DNA of 64,000 bases from Nostoc sp. KVJ20 (GCF_001712795.1 NZ_KV757652.1:1-64000), one strand, 5' to 3'. Shown: positions 16,928 through 25,930, counted from the stretch's first letter. Notes: generated by a model from the sequence alone, not told the origin. Program-made: numbers and translations.

Positions 16928-17158
16928 CTATAGAAAGCGTTTTATTTTGATTTCTTTCTTACCAATTCCGTGGGCTTCATACCAGTGTAACTCAGCTTCA
17001 TAAATACTTCCGTCGTCTAAGCTAATGGTTGCAAAGCCTTTAAGTTTCCGCCACCGTCCTGAAGCATAAGTTTTACGCAAGCGTTCGAGTTCACGAATGG
17101 AGTTACCAACAGCAATTATTTCAATATTGGTGATGTCTCCGATAATTTGAAAATTCAA
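16928..17158 (-). CDS. Small hypothetical protein, upstream partner of a two-gene unit
   Basis: 76 residues, basic. Pattern: FQIIGDITNIEIIAVGNSIRELERLRK, then GRWRKLKGFATISL and a conserved-looking ELHWYEAHGIGKKEIKIKRFL ending. Proteins with this ending are common in Nostoc-type genomes and remain uncharacterised. The Lys/Arg-rich GRWRKLKG segment could bind nucleic acid or an acidic partner. It is the first gene of a two-gene unit with the 77-residue gene 8 bp downstream. Confidence 0.6.
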   Translation of the reverse strand: MNFQIIGDITNIEIIAVGNSIRELERLRKTYASGRWRKLKGFATISLDDGSIYEAELHWYEAHGIGKKEIKIKRFL

Positions 17159-17197
17159 GTAAGCATTACTCCCAGTAAATATTGCAACAAATAACTT

Positions 17198-18289
17198 TTA
17201 ACCACAACTTACCGCAAATCTTTGACTAACCAACTCAGTCGCTAAATGTATCGCTGCTTTCATACTCGTAGCATCAGCAATTCCCTTACCCGCAATATCA
17301 AACGCTGTTCCATGATCCGGTGAAGTCCGAACGAAAGGAAGACCTATAGAAGTATTAACTGCCCGATCAAATGCCATCAGCTTCACAGGAATTAAGCCTT
17401 GATCGTGGTAAAGTGCCAGGTAGGCATCAGCCGGATTTTGTACTAAAGAATTTCCATACCAAGCTTGACCAGGTTTAACCCACATCGTATCTGGCGGTAT
17501 CGGCCCATCTAGCTGCAATTGTGGACGATTTTGCCGCTCTTGCTCCAACCAGGGAATTAGCCAATCCTGTTCTTCATGCCCAAGTTGTCCCTGTTCGCCA
17601 CTGTGGGGATTTAAACCTGCGATCGCAATTCTCCCATTTTCTATCCCAAAATCTTTCTCTAAACACTCCACCAGCAAATCTAGCTTCTGTGTTAACAACT
17701 GCGGTGTCAATGTATCAGCTACTTGACTTAAGGGAATATGTGTGGTAGCTAACAAAGTGCGGAGTATCCAACCAGTATGGGGCGATCGCGCCACAAATAA
17801 CATCCCAAAGCGGTCAACACCTGATTTTTGCGCTAAAAGTTCCGTTTGCCCTGGATAATTATACCCTGCGGCTTTCCAAGCAGATTTAGCGATCGGCCCC
17901 GTGACAATACCATCAAATTTACCAGCGAGTGTTTGTGCGATCGCGTATTCCATATAGGCAAAACTAGCCGCACCACTCGCCGCATTACCTATTCCTGAGA
18001 TAATTTCACCTTTTATTTCCCCATCCAACTGGACATCGCTGATTGACAACTCATCTGGATTTGCCAAAGGTGTTAAATTCTCTGTTAAATTCAGTTTGCG
18101 ATAAGTCTGTACCAGCAAATCCCCGTTACCAACCACTGTAACGTCATATTTTTTACTAATTTCCGTATCTGCTAAAGCTTTCAAAATCACTTCTGGCCCA
18201 ATTCCCGCAGGATCTCCCAACGTCAACGCCAAGCGCGGACGATTCTCTTTAGCAAAATTTATTAAATTACCTTGATTATTTTGATACAT
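17198..18289 (-). CDS. pdxA: 4-hydroxythreonine-4-phosphate dehydrogenase
   Basis: Oxidises 4-phosphohydroxy-threonine in the DXP-dependent pathway of pyridoxal phosphate synthesis. The 363-residue protein has the family hallmarks: ALTLGDPAGIGPEVILKAL at the N-terminus, GPIAKSAW, GQTELLA, and the metal-site histidines in ATTHIPL, GLNPHSGE and LYHDQGLIP. The terminal TSPDHGTAFDIAGKG motif is intact. The N-terminal MYQNNQGNLINFAKEN stretch is longer than in most PdxA proteins, and a later start is possible. It is divergent from petM. Confidence 0.95.
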   Translation of the reverse strand: MYQNNQGNLINFAKENRPRLALTLGDPAGIGPEVILKALADTEISKKYDVTVVGNGDLLVQTYRKLNLTENLTPLANPDELSISDVQLDGEIKGEIISGIGNAASGAASFAYMEYAIAQTLAGKFDGIVTGPIAKSAWKAAGYNYPGQTELLAQKSGVDRFGMLFVARSPHTGWILRTLLATTHIPLSQVADTLTPQLLTQKLDLLVECLEKDFGIENGRIAIAGLNPHSGEQGQLGHEEQDWLIPWLEQERQNRPQLQLDGPIPPDTMWVKPGQAWYGNSLVQNPADAYLALYHDQGLIPVKLMAFDRAVNTSIGLPFVRTSPDHGTAFDIAGKGIADATSMKAAIHLATELVSQRFAVSCG

Positions 18290-18495
18290 AAAATTTATTC
18301 ATAATAATTATCATCAAGTTTTCTCACATTTCCCTATTTCCACCACTCCACAGTAGGGATTGCCCCCCAAACCAGTAGGGATTACTTGCTAAACTAGTTT
18401 AAAATTATTTACACAGGTCTAATCCTAGAGTAACAATTCAAGAGCTTCTGTTAGACCTAGTTTACACACCACTTTGCATAAGGAGAATCACACCA

Positions 18496-18600
18496 ATGGG
18501 CGGCGAAATTTTAAATGCAGCTCTATTGTCTTTCAGTTTAATCTTCGTAGGCTGGGCACTAGGCGCATTGTTACTGAAAATTCAGGGCGGAGAAGAATAA
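18496..18600 (+). CDS. petM: Cytochrome b6f complex subunit PetM
   Basis: 34 residues, one transmembrane helix, beginning MGGEILNAALLSFSLIFVGW and ending in a charged GGEE tail. This is the small subunit VII of the photosynthetic cytochrome b6f complex, which helps to assemble and stabilise the complex in the thylakoid membrane. Length and sequence match cyanobacterial PetM closely. A weak AAGGAGAAT ribosome-binding site lies about ten bases upstream. It is immediately followed by heptad repeats (TTAGGAG and CCCCATT units, about 18608-18690). Confidence 0.93.
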   Translation: MGGEILNAALLSFSLIFVGWALGALLLKIQGGEE

Positions 18601-18607
18601 TTAGTGC

Positions 18608-18690
18608 TGAGTTAGGAGTTAGGAGTTAGGAGTTATTTTATTCTCCCCACTCCCCATTCTCCATTCCCTATTCCCCACTCCCCATTCCCT
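18608..18690. repeat. Heptad repeats downstream of petM
   Basis: GAGTTAG units (about 18608-18632) and then CCCCATT/CCCCACT units (about 18643-18690). Low-complexity, probably transcribed with the petM 3' end. Related CCCCATT tracts occur inside dnaG and near 37525-37665. Confidence 0.7.
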
Positions 18691-18854
18691 TTTTCATCAA
18701 AATGAGAAAAAAGCTTGTCCATTAACCGGACAGCTATTTTCTCATGAGTCTATCCAAATCAATTGATTTTCTGAGAAAAGATGTAAAGTTTTGTTTGCAT
18801 AGGTTATTCTGATAACATTCTTTTCATAAAACATTAAAATTTATTACACCCCTC

Positions 18855-19853
18855 ATGACATTATTAATCGTCGGTGCCACTGGCACCTTAGGAAGACAAG
18901 TGGCTCGTCGGGCAATCGATGAGGGATATAAAGTACGCTGTCTTGTTCGCAGCAGTAAAAAAGCAGCTTTTCTCAAAGAATGGGGTGCAGAACTCGTACC
19001 CGGAAATTTGCGTTACCCCGATACCCTAGCGGAAGCTTTAGTTGGCGTAACCCAAGTTATTGATGCGTCAACATCCCGTCCTACAGATTCACTGAGTATT
19101 AAACAAGTGGATTGGGACGGCAAAGTAGCATTGATTCAAGCAGCAAAAGCAGCGGGTGTAGAGCGTTTTGTCTTCTTTTCGATTTTAGATGCTGATAAAT
19201 ACCCAGAAGTGCCGCTAATGGAAATTAAGCGGTGTACAGAACTCTTCCTCGCTGAGTCAGGTTTAAATTACACTATCTTGCGGCTAGCTGGGTTTATGCA
19301 AGGGTTAATCGGTCAATACGGGATTCCCATTTTAGAAGCACAGCCAGTTTGGGTAACAGGTAATTCTTCTCCCATCGCCTATATGGACACTCAGGACATT
19401 GCTAAGTTTGCTATCCGAGCATTGAGTGTACCAGAAACAGAAAACCAGGCTTTTCCTGTAGTCGGTACTCGTGCATGGAGTGCAGAAGAAATCATCAACT
19501 TGTGCGAACGCTTATCTGGCAAAGATGCCAGAGTAACGCGGATGCCAATAAACTTACTGCGTGCTGTGCGGGGCTTAATGCGGTTCTTTCAGTGGGGATG
19601 GAACGTAGCAGACAGGCTAGCGTTTACTGAAGTATTGGCTAGTGGTAAACAGTTAAATGCTTCAATGGATGAAGTCTATACAGTCTTTGGTTTAGATCCA
19701 CAACAAACCACAACCCTAGAAAGCTATCTACAAGAGTACTTCAGCCGAATTATGAAGAAGCTCAAAGAGGTAGACTACCAGAAAAATAAAAATAAAAAGC
19801 AGAAACCTAAAAAAACTCCTTTTAAACAGTCTTCAAAAGCCAATAGCCAATAA
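18855..19853 (+). CDS. ycf39: Ycf39-type NmrA-like protein, photosystem II assembly factor
   Basis: 332 residues of the atypical short-chain dehydrogenase/NmrA family. The N-terminal dinucleotide motif is LIVGATGTLGRQVARRA, and further family features are GAELVPGNLR, VDWDGKVALIQAAKAAGVERFVFFSI and YTILRLAGFMQG. In cyanobacteria and algae Ycf39 binds high-light-inducible proteins and helps deliver chlorophyll to newly made D1 in PSII assembly. It lacks the Tyr-x-x-x-Lys catalytic pair of true reductases. The C-terminal tail is very lysine-rich (KNKNKKQKPKKTPFKQ). It stands 254 bp after petM on the same strand. Confidence 0.88.
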   Translation: MTLLIVGATGTLGRQVARRAIDEGYKVRCLVRSSKKAAFLKEWGAELVPGNLRYPDTLAEALVGVTQVIDASTSRPTDSLSIKQVDWDGKVALIQAAKAAGVERFVFFSILDADKYPEVPLMEIKRCTELFLAESGLNYTILRLAGFMQGLIGQYGIPILEAQPVWVTGNSSPIAYMDTQDIAKFAIRALSVPETENQAFPVVGTRAWSAEEIINLCERLSGKDARVTRMPINLLRAVRGLMRFFQWGWNVADRLAFTEVLASGKQLNASMDEVYTVFGLDPQQTTTLESYLQEYFSRIMKKLKEVDYQKNKNKKQKPKKTPFKQSSKANSQ

Positions 19854-19948
19854 TCATTGCAAAATAGACATTTAGTCGTAAAACTCTAAACTCTAGATTA
19901 ATGACTAAATGACCAAAAATGTGTAAGGATTACCGAAAATTTAGGTAA

Positions 19949-19978
19949 AAGCCCCGTCCTTCTAGGACGGCTTTAATT
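19949..19978 (+). terminator. Hairpin followed by T-rich DNA
   Basis: GCCCCGTCCTTCTAGGACGGC can fold with a 7-bp CCGTCCT/AGGACGG stem and 3-nt loop, followed by TTTAATTC. It lies about 100 bp after ycf39 and is a likely intrinsic terminator. A very similar hairpin occurs near 59617-59645. Confidence 0.5.
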
Positions 19979-20099
19979 CTCTAAATTTGTCTTGAAAGTT
20001 TCCGGTGATTGGTATACTAAAACAATATCACAGGTAGAATAACCGCTAGCACAAATGGATAACCAACCCCAATACGACTGGCTAGAAAATAATAATGGT

Positions 20100-20383
20100 T
20101 AGTGGGCGGCGAAAACCACGATAAACATAGCTGGGGTAGCCAAGGCGCACCCATACCAGAAAAGTCAAAAACTTGTTAATTAAGCGTACCGTGGGGCACA
20201 CGGGAACAGGGGGAGAAATCCTCTAAAGCTTGGGGAGATAAGCCCTCTGGGGCTGTCTAAGTTAGGCTCGAAACTTGGTTCAATTGAATGGGTTTTTGGT
20301 TTAAGTAATGCCGAAAGGCTAGGCAGTTTAAAGGTGTATCAATGAACCAAGAATCCCTATGCTTTTAGTCTGGGGAGTGTCAA
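20100..20383 (+). mobile_element. 3' relic of an IS200/IS605 TnpB element with omegaRNA-like end
   Basis: The sequence resembles the 3' part of cyanobacterial tnpB genes and their overlapping guide RNA scaffold. One frame ends with ...SNAERLGSLKVYQ and TGA at about 20343. An imperfect hairpin follows, and the typical right end GGGGAGTGTCAA closes at 20383. Other frames carry the segment GTREQGEKSSKAWGDKPSGAV, so the coding part is frame-broken. No TnpA, RuvC-like catalytic motif or left end remains. The relic ends 37 bp before NAD kinase. A stray 15-codon ORF (MDNQPQYDWLENNNG) at about 20055-20102 precedes it. Confidence 0.55.
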
Positions 20384-20420
20384 ATAATACAGAGCATCGC
20401 CTAAACTTGGATATTTGAGT

Positions 20421-21338
20421 GTGCCGAAAGCAGGCATTATCTACAATGACGTTAAACCGATAGCGGGCCGTGTCGCTATCGAGTTGAAAGACAAGCTAAC
20501 CGCAGCCGGTTGGAATGTATGTATCACATCGAGTATCGGTGGAATACTGGGCTACTCTACACCTGAGAGTTCTGTATGCCACACCCCCATTGACGGTCTG
20601 ACACCCCCTGGTTTTGACTCAGATATGGAGTTTGCAGTGGTGTTAGGGGGAGACGGCACTGTTTTAGCAGCGTCTCGTCAAGTAGCCCCCTGTGGTATTC
20701 CACTGCTAACAGTGAATACCGGCCACATGGGATTTTTAACAGAAACTTTCCTGAATCAATTACCCCAAGCACTAGAACAGGCGATGGCGGGTGAGTATGA
20801 AATTGAAGAACGAGCTATGCTCACCGTCAAAGTGTTTCGGGGAGATTCAGTGCTATGGGAAGCTCTCTGCTTAAATGAAATGGTACTGCATCGGGAACCC
20901 TTGACCTCTATGTGCCATTTTGAAATTGCCATAGGGCGTCATGCGCCAGTAGATATTGCGGCGGATGGTGTGATTGTTTCTACACCTACTGGTTCTACAG
21001 CTTACTCATTGAGTGCTGGTGGCCCAGTCGTGACTCCTGGCGTACCTGTTTTACAGCTGGTACCCATTTGTCCCCATTCTCTAGCTTCGAGAGCATTGGT
21101 ATTTCCGGATACCGATTCGGTCAACATCTACCCAGTCAATATTCCTCGACTGGTGATGGTAGTAGATGGCAATGGGGGGTGTTATATCCTACCAGAAGAT
21201 CGAGTATATATGGAGCGATCGCAATATAGTGCCAGATTTATTCGCCTGCAACCACCTGAGTTTTTCCGAATTTTGCGAGAAAAATTAGGTTGGGGTCTGC
21301 CACATATCGCTAAACCAACTTCGGTAGAATTGCCGTAG
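20421..21338 (+). CDS. nadK: NAD kinase
   Basis: Phosphorylates NAD to NADP. About 305 residues. The ATP/NAD kinase signature GGDGT lies in VVLGGDGTVLAASR, followed by TVNTGHMGFLTE, a CLNEMVLHRE segment (NE/D motif) and DGVIVSTPTGSTAYSLSAGGP. The start is set at GTG (20421), giving (M)PKAGIIYNDVKP, which matches the usual cyanobacterial N-terminus. A TTG six bases earlier is also in frame. The gene begins 37 bp after the TnpB relic, so its promoter may now lie within or upstream of that relic. Confidence 0.93.
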   Translation: MPKAGIIYNDVKPIAGRVAIELKDKLTAAGWNVCITSSIGGILGYSTPESSVCHTPIDGLTPPGFDSDMEFAVVLGGDGTVLAASRQVAPCGIPLLTVNTGHMGFLTETFLNQLPQALEQAMAGEYEIEERAMLTVKVFRGDSVLWEALCLNEMVLHREPLTSMCHFEIAIGRHAPVDIAADGVIVSTPTGSTAYSLSAGGPVVTPGVPVLQLVPICPHSLASRALVFPDTDSVNIYPVNIPRLVMVVDGNGGCYILPEDRVYMERSQYSARFIRLQPPEFFRILREKLGWGLPHIAKPTSVELP

Positions 21339-21344
21339 TTATTG

Positions 21345-21411
21345 GGGATTGGGCATTGGGGATTGGGCATTGGGTATTGGGTATTGGGTATCGGGCATTG
21401 TGGATTAAACT
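21345..21411. repeat. Heptad repeat between nadK and the NblR-like gene
   Basis: GGGCATT/GGGTATT/GGGGATT units with 7-bp period just after the nadK stop codon. The remaining DNA to 21723 contains AT-rich sequence and the stem described at 21576-21615. No gene was found. Confidence 0.7.
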
Positions 21412-21575
21412 TATCCGTAAATTACGTTTTAACCCTCTGATTTATAAGGCTTAAAGGTTAATTCGCGGATATGTCTATTGGGAATTGGTGATTGTTACTT
21501 TCTTCTTATTACCCATGCCCCATGCCCAATACCCTTGAAGTTAGTTATTAAGATTGCATCGGAGAATTAGATAGC

Positions 21576-21615
21576 TGACACCTGAACGTGCTAAAAAATT
21601 CTTAGCAGCGTGTCA
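21576..21615. promoter_or_regulatory. Nested dyad in the leader of the NblR-like gene
   Basis: TGACAC (21576-21581) pairs with GTGTCA (21610-21615), and inside it TGCTAA (21589-21594) pairs with TTAGCA (21602-21607). It lies about 110 bp before the start codon, so it could be an RNA stem in the leader or a protein-binding dyad. It is seen directly; the function is inferred. Confidence 0.4.
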
Positions 21616-21723
21616 AATCAGGATTGCTCCGTCACTAAAAACTCGTAATTGCACTTTATGACTGATGTAAAGATTTTCTCTGGAATATCTTTACGAATCC
21701 CAAATCCAATATCCCAAATTGTT

Positions 21724-22410
21724 ATGACAGTTGCTTCAAGTCCCTGTGTTTTGGTGATTGAAACCGATGAGAGCCTAGCAAATCAGCTTGCTTGCGATTT
21801 GCAAGAAGCCGGCTATGAATCAATTTTGGCTCATGATGCGACCAGTGGCTTACAACACTGTCGCGATCGCCAACCTGCTTTAATTGTCTTAGACCGGATG
21901 CTAGCAGGAGAATCAGGACTCTCATTGTGTAAAAATATGAGAAGCACTGGTATGCGATCGCCTGTATTGATTTTAATGGCAAGGGATACAGTCGATGATC
22001 GTGTAGCCTGTTTAGAAGCTGGAGCGGATGATTACATCCTCAAGCCTTACCGTTCAGAAGACTTTTTGAAGTTAATTCGCCTCTACTTAAAACCCGATGT
22101 GGATACCACGGAGCAATTGCGCTTTGGGGATTTGATTTTAGACATAGCAACTCGCCGTGCTATACATAGCGGACGGGCAATTGACTTAACAATGAAGGAA
22201 TTTGAACTATTAAAATTCTTAATGGAACATCCTCGTGAGGTGTTAACCCGCGAACAAATTTTAGAAAATGTTTGGGGTTACGACTTTCTGGGTGAGTCGA
22301 ATGTAATTGAAGTGTACATCCGCTACTTGCGCCTAAAAATTGAAGATGAAGGTCAAAAGCGGCTCATTCAGACAGTGCGCGGTGTCGGCTACGTTTTAAG
22401 AGAATCCTAG
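21724..22410 (+). CDS. nblR: OmpR-type response regulator, NblR-like
   Basis: 228 residues from the ATG giving MTVASSPCVLVIETDES. Receiver domain with phospho-acceptor Asp in LIVLDRMLAGESGLSL and Lys in ILKPYRSEDF. The winged-helix domain has LTMKEFELLKFLMEHPREVLTREQILENVWGYDF and VIEVYIRYLRLKIED ... IQTVRGVGYVLRES. The sequence closely resembles cyanobacterial regulators annotated as NblR, which controls phycobilisome degradation and survival under nutrient or light stress and can act without phosphorylation. The first acidic pocket residue is Glu/Thr-rich (IETDES) and not the usual DDD. The symbol is given from resemblance, not from a search. Confidence 0.7.
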   Translation: MTVASSPCVLVIETDESLANQLACDLQEAGYESILAHDATSGLQHCRDRQPALIVLDRMLAGESGLSLCKNMRSTGMRSPVLILMARDTVDDRVACLEAGADDYILKPYRSEDFLKLIRLYLKPDVDTTEQLRFGDLILDIATRRAIHSGRAIDLTMKEFELLKFLMEHPREVLTREQILENVWGYDFLGESNVIEVYIRYLRLKIEDEGQKRLIQTVRGVGYVLRES

Positions 22411-22569
22411 TACAGGCGGAAGTTTCCCTACCTTTAACAACGGGTTTAAGCCTCTTGTCTGTTAATTGAGGTTAAAAACGGCTGTGTATTAGGGGACGAA
22501 TCAAAGCCGTGGGTTTTCCAGCTTAAATTCTGTAAAATTGAAATCTAAATTACAAAATCGAACAAATAT

Positions 22570-23076
22570 ATGAGTCGTCGGCTAAGTTTGCTCTCGATAT
22601 TGCTGAGTATTTTTCTGATGGGCTGTTCTATGCCAACAACAGCTAAACCTCCCAGCCTCACCTCTGGTTCTCAAACTCCAGCACCAGAGAATTTAGGTCA
22701 AACACTACCAATTTCTGCTAAAGCCATTGTTCCGAATGGTACAACAATTAAATTAGAGGTGGCGCAGACCCCAGAACAGCAAGCGATGGGCTTGATGTAT
22801 CGACCAGCTTTGCCAGATGACCGAGGGATGCTGTTTGGATTCCCTTCAGCACAGCCAGTAAGTTTTTGGATGAAGAATGTACCAGTGCCTTTGGATATGG
22901 TATTTTTACAGAACGGTGTCGTTAAATATATTCAAGCTTCTGCACCTCCTTGTGCAAATCAGCCTTGTCCTACCTATGGCCCAAACACACCAATAGATAA
23001 GGTAATTGAACTTCGCTCTGGAAGAGCTGCCGAATTGAACTTGAAAGTGGGCGATACTGTCAAAATCGAATTTTGA
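22570..23076 (+). CDS. DUF192 lipoprotein
   Basis: 168 residues. It opens with a lipoprotein signal peptide (SRRLSLLSILLSIFLMGCSM; lipobox LMGC), followed by a proline/serine-rich linker and a DUF192 domain (LEVAQTPEQQAMGLMYRPALPDDRGMLF, FWMKNVPVPLDMVFL, PCANQPCPTYGP, VIELRSGRAAELNLKVGD). The domain is widespread in bacteria and archaea with no settled biochemical role. It is probably anchored in the plasma membrane or outer-membrane inner leaflet. It lies downstream of the response regulator, with no overlap. Confidence 0.85.
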   Translation: MSRRLSLLSILLSIFLMGCSMPTTAKPPSLTSGSQTPAPENLGQTLPISAKAIVPNGTTIKLEVAQTPEQQAMGLMYRPALPDDRGMLFGFPSAQPVSFWMKNVPVPLDMVFLQNGVVKYIQASAPPCANQPCPTYGPNTPIDKVIELRSGRAAELNLKVGDTVKIEF

Positions 23077-23626
23077 GACTTTAGTGCTTTGCGACCATAA
23101 AGACTTAAGTAGTTACTCTGTTAAGAACCTGCATGGTCTAAGTATATGTTTTTTTTGTAAAAAATATCACTATATGTGGTAAAACAGTCACTTGTAACGC
23201 TAATATTTGAAAACTGTGGTAATGATGTAAAATTCTACTGTCTCCAACCTGAAATTGCGGTCTTGAGGTTTGGTTGCAAAAATATTCCCTTGGGCGTAAG
23301 TGTAAATAGTCGCCAATAAGAGAGTATAGGCTATGGAATCTTTGTTACTACACGTGTGATTAAATAAAGCACAAAAGTCAACGAGATGGAGCCAATTTAA
23401 CTAAGCAAAAATACTGCTTGAAAATCGAGCAGATGGTTTGTAGGAAAATTTCTATTTCTTAGACCTTTTATGAGAAGCCTTTCTCTAAGGCAAATCAAAA
23501 AAGCTGTGCTGGGGTGGGTGTATAGCCGATAACGGCACAGTGACAGATTAAATACTGGCTACTGTCTACCAAGCAATGGTGAACTGATATATGACAATAC
23601 ATTCTGCACAAGGAGGTGAGATACAA
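23077..23626. other. AT-rich intergenic stretch
   Basis: No gene recognised. The stretch contains a TTTTTTTT tract near 23149, short direct repeats, and, at its right end, a perfect AAGGAGGTGA Shine-Dalgarno (23610-23619) for the next gene. A transcript leader of unknown length is possible. Confidence 0.4.
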
Positions 23627-23818
23627 ATGTCACCATCGAAATATTCTCGACTGATGCATTTTTTACAAGAAGATTTGGCGATTTCCACAGCCTCACTGGC
23701 GGTGGTGCTTCGACACCGTGAGCAAGACCCAGGCCCTTTAGCAATGATTCTTTGGCAGTATGGGTTGATTACTTTAGAGCAGTTAGAAAAAATTTATGAT
23801 TGGCTGGAAACGGCATAG
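23627..23818 (+). CDS. DUF2949-family small protein
   Basis: 63 residues. The start at 23627 is decided by a strong AGGAGGTGA ribosome-binding site seven bases upstream. The earlier in-frame ATG (23591) has none. The protein is a small two-helix domain: YSRLMHFLQEDLAISTASLAVVLRH, then PLAMILWQYGLITLEQLEKIYDWLETA. This matches the DUF2949 family of cyanobacteria. Function unknown. Confidence 0.75.
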   Translation: MSPSKYSRLMHFLQEDLAISTASLAVVLRHREQDPGPLAMILWQYGLITLEQLEKIYDWLETA

Positions 23819-24027
23819 GTCATACCAATTTTGGATTTTGGGTTTTGGATTTAAAGTCTTTACCAAAAGACCCTTAACGGATTCTCAAACCAACACTATT
23901 TATACCAATTTGGTATCATACTAAGTTGACAAAGTTAGTTTCTTTGGTGTCAAAGACGCTGCGCTACTGTTTCGGGAGCAAATAATACTATCTAGGACAA
24001 CTTGGTATGATTTAGGAGAATTGAGCC

Positions 24028-24168
24028 ATGTCACATCAACTCTACGTTGTGCAAAAGTTGATATCTGAATCTATTGACTCTGGCGGTTTCTACTCATTTA
24101 TATACAAATTAAAAGAGCGAGTTGATAATTTAACTCGCTCTTTTAATTTGTCCTTTGTCCTTTGCTAA
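24028..24168 (+). CDS. Possible 46-residue ORF (weak)
   Basis: ATG with an AGGAG eight bases upstream opens a short frame (MSHQLYVVQKLISESIDSGG ...) that runs straight through the strong hairpin at 24106-24149 and ends in repeat DNA. The ribosome-binding site is the only positive sign. Overlap with a terminator argues against a real protein. The surrounding gap 23819-24185 holds imperfect ATACCAA/TTGGTAT repeats. Confidence 0.2.
   Translation: MSHQLYVVQKLISESIDSGGFYSFIYKLKERVDNLTRSFNLSFVLC
24106..24149. terminator. Bidirectional intrinsic terminator
   Basis: Perfect 18-bp inverted repeat: AAATTAAAAGAGCGAGTT (24106-24123) and AACTCGCTCTTTTAATTT (24132-24149), with an 8-nt loop. It has T-rich DNA on the right and A-rich DNA on the left, so it can terminate in both directions. 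It lies 37 bp beyond the end of the minus-strand aminotransferase. Confidence 0.8.
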
Positions 24169-24185
24169 TGACCAATGACCAATGA

Positions 24186-25337
24186 CTATTGTGTAAACAC
24201 TCTAACTGCTGCTGCTACACCAGAACCAGGGGTAAAGTCTTCGTAGCCAAGTTCTGAGAGGGTAACTTCTAAGGATGCTATACAACTGAGGATATCGCGA
24301 TCGCTCACAAAACCCAAGTGACCAATGCGGAAAATTTTGTTGCTCAAATGGTCTTGACCACCTGCTAGGGCAATATCAAAGCGTTTTTTCATCACTGACC
24401 GAATCTTATCCGGTTCAATTCCCTGTGGTGCTACAGCCGTAATCGCTGGACTAGCAGAACTATCTGCTGCAAACAGGGGTAAATTTAACCCTTGAATGGC
24501 GGCGCGGGTAGCATTTTTCAGCCGTTCGTGTCGAGCAAATATTGACTCCAAGCCTTCATCTTTCATGATTCGCAACGTGGTGTGTAACGCTACAATCAAG
24601 TTCACAGGCGGAGTAAATGGAGTTGTATTTTTGGCTGTGGCTTTACGATATTTGCCTAAGTCCAAATAATATTTTGGTAGCTTCGCAGTTTTGTAAGCTT
24701 CCCAAGCCTTGGGACTGACAGAAACAAAACCCAATCCCGGCGGAATCATATAACCTTTTTGGGAACCGGAGGCGACTATATCCAAGCCCCAAGCATCCAC
24801 GGGTAGATTAAACGCACCCAAGCTAGTCACCGCATCAACGATAATTAAAGCTTCACCATGTTCTTTAACGTGGCGGTTGATGGTTTCTAGGTCATTCAAG
24901 ACACCCGTCGAGGTTTCGCTGTGGGTAATGATTACGGCTTTGATTTGCTTTTGGGTATCTGCTTGGAGTTTTTCAGCAAATACTGCGGGGTCTAAGGGTT
25001 TTCCCCATTCCACCTTAACTTCTTCTACATTCAAACCGTAGGCTTGACCAACTTCTACCCAGCGTTCACCAAATTTACCATTAGAGCCAACTAAAATGCG
25101 ATCGCCTGGAGAGAGAAAATTAATTATTCCGGCTTCTACAGCACCCGTACCACTGACATTTAGCGTCAACACATCACTTTGAGTTTGGTGCAGCCACTTC
25201 AGGTTTTCCGTCACCTCTGCCAATATGTTGCTAAATTCACTGGTACGATGCCCAATCGGATGCTTGGCTAATGCCAGTAAGGCAGCTTCTGGCACCGGTG
25301 TTGGGCCTGGAATCATCAGCATCAGCTTATCGTTCAT
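24186..25337 (-). CDS. Class V aminotransferase (serine/alanine-glyoxylate type)
   Basis: 383 residues, PLP-dependent fold type I. It begins LMLMIPGPTPVPEAALLA and carries the class V signature with the PLP lysine in IVASGSQKGYMIPPG, preceded by ITHSETSTGVLND and VDAVTSLGAF. The likely reaction is transamination of glyoxylate with serine or alanine in photorespiration. In cyanobacteria close homologues are also annotated as the 42-kDa subunit of soluble hydrogenase, a historical name not supported by any hydrogenase motif here. It is a single gene with a strong terminator downstream. Confidence 0.88.
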   Translation of the reverse strand: MNDKLMLMIPGPTPVPEAALLALAKHPIGHRTSEFSNILAEVTENLKWLHQTQSDVLTLNVSGTGAVEAGIINFLSPGDRILVGSNGKFGERWVEVGQAYGLNVEEVKVEWGKPLDPAVFAEKLQADTQKQIKAVIITHSETSTGVLNDLETINRHVKEHGEALIIVDAVTSLGAFNLPVDAWGLDIVASGSQKGYMIPPGLGFVSVSPKAWEAYKTAKLPKYYLDLGKYRKATAKNTTPFTPPVNLIVALHTTLRIMKDEGLESIFARHERLKNATRAAIQGLNLPLFAADSSASPAITAVAPQGIEPDKIRSVMKKRFDIALAGGQDHLSNKIFRIGHLGFVSDRDILSCIASLEVTLSELGYEDFTPGSGVAAAVRVFTQ

Positions 25338-25930
25338 GTGTGTATCCTAAAAGTCAAATAAAAGTCAAAATTGTGGGAATTTGGTTTATTCTGGCAGCAA
25401 ATTCTAGATATTTATCTAAAAATTACACTGAGATCGTTACCAGACTTGTTGTATATTTTCCAAATCTATAGGAAAAGTATCATGAGAGTTACTGATCGGT
25501 CAGCTTGAACTTTGCAATTTATACCGAGACTTCAACTCAGATAAAACCTTTGTTCCAGGCAATCTTACCACACACCTAGACGCCAGGTTAAGACGTTTGC
25601 TCATAGGGGAGGGACTATTTTCGCTAAGGATGAAACGTCTATCTAGATGAGGCACAGGTATGATCAATTCTTAAATCTTACCCATGATTCGCTTCGGCTG
25701 TTTTGATAAAAACACGCTAAATCGTTTTGAATATCGCGGGAATCGTCGGTGAAAAAGCAATGTTTTGTTTCCACGAAGGAAGTAATCGTCTACACTATGC
25801 GGAAAACTTGGATGTCACCGTTTGCTAAGAGATAGAAGATACCCAACCCAAACTTTTTAATGTACTTGGGTCGAAAATTTGTTCTTGGGTTGCCATTGTT
25901 TAAAGAATACCTCCATCTATAAAGGAGGCG

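Noticed and set aside
24186..25337. Soluble hydrogenase subunit annotation for the aminotransferase
   Set aside because: All motifs are those of class V aminotransferases, including the PLP lysine. No metal-binding hydrogenase motif is present.
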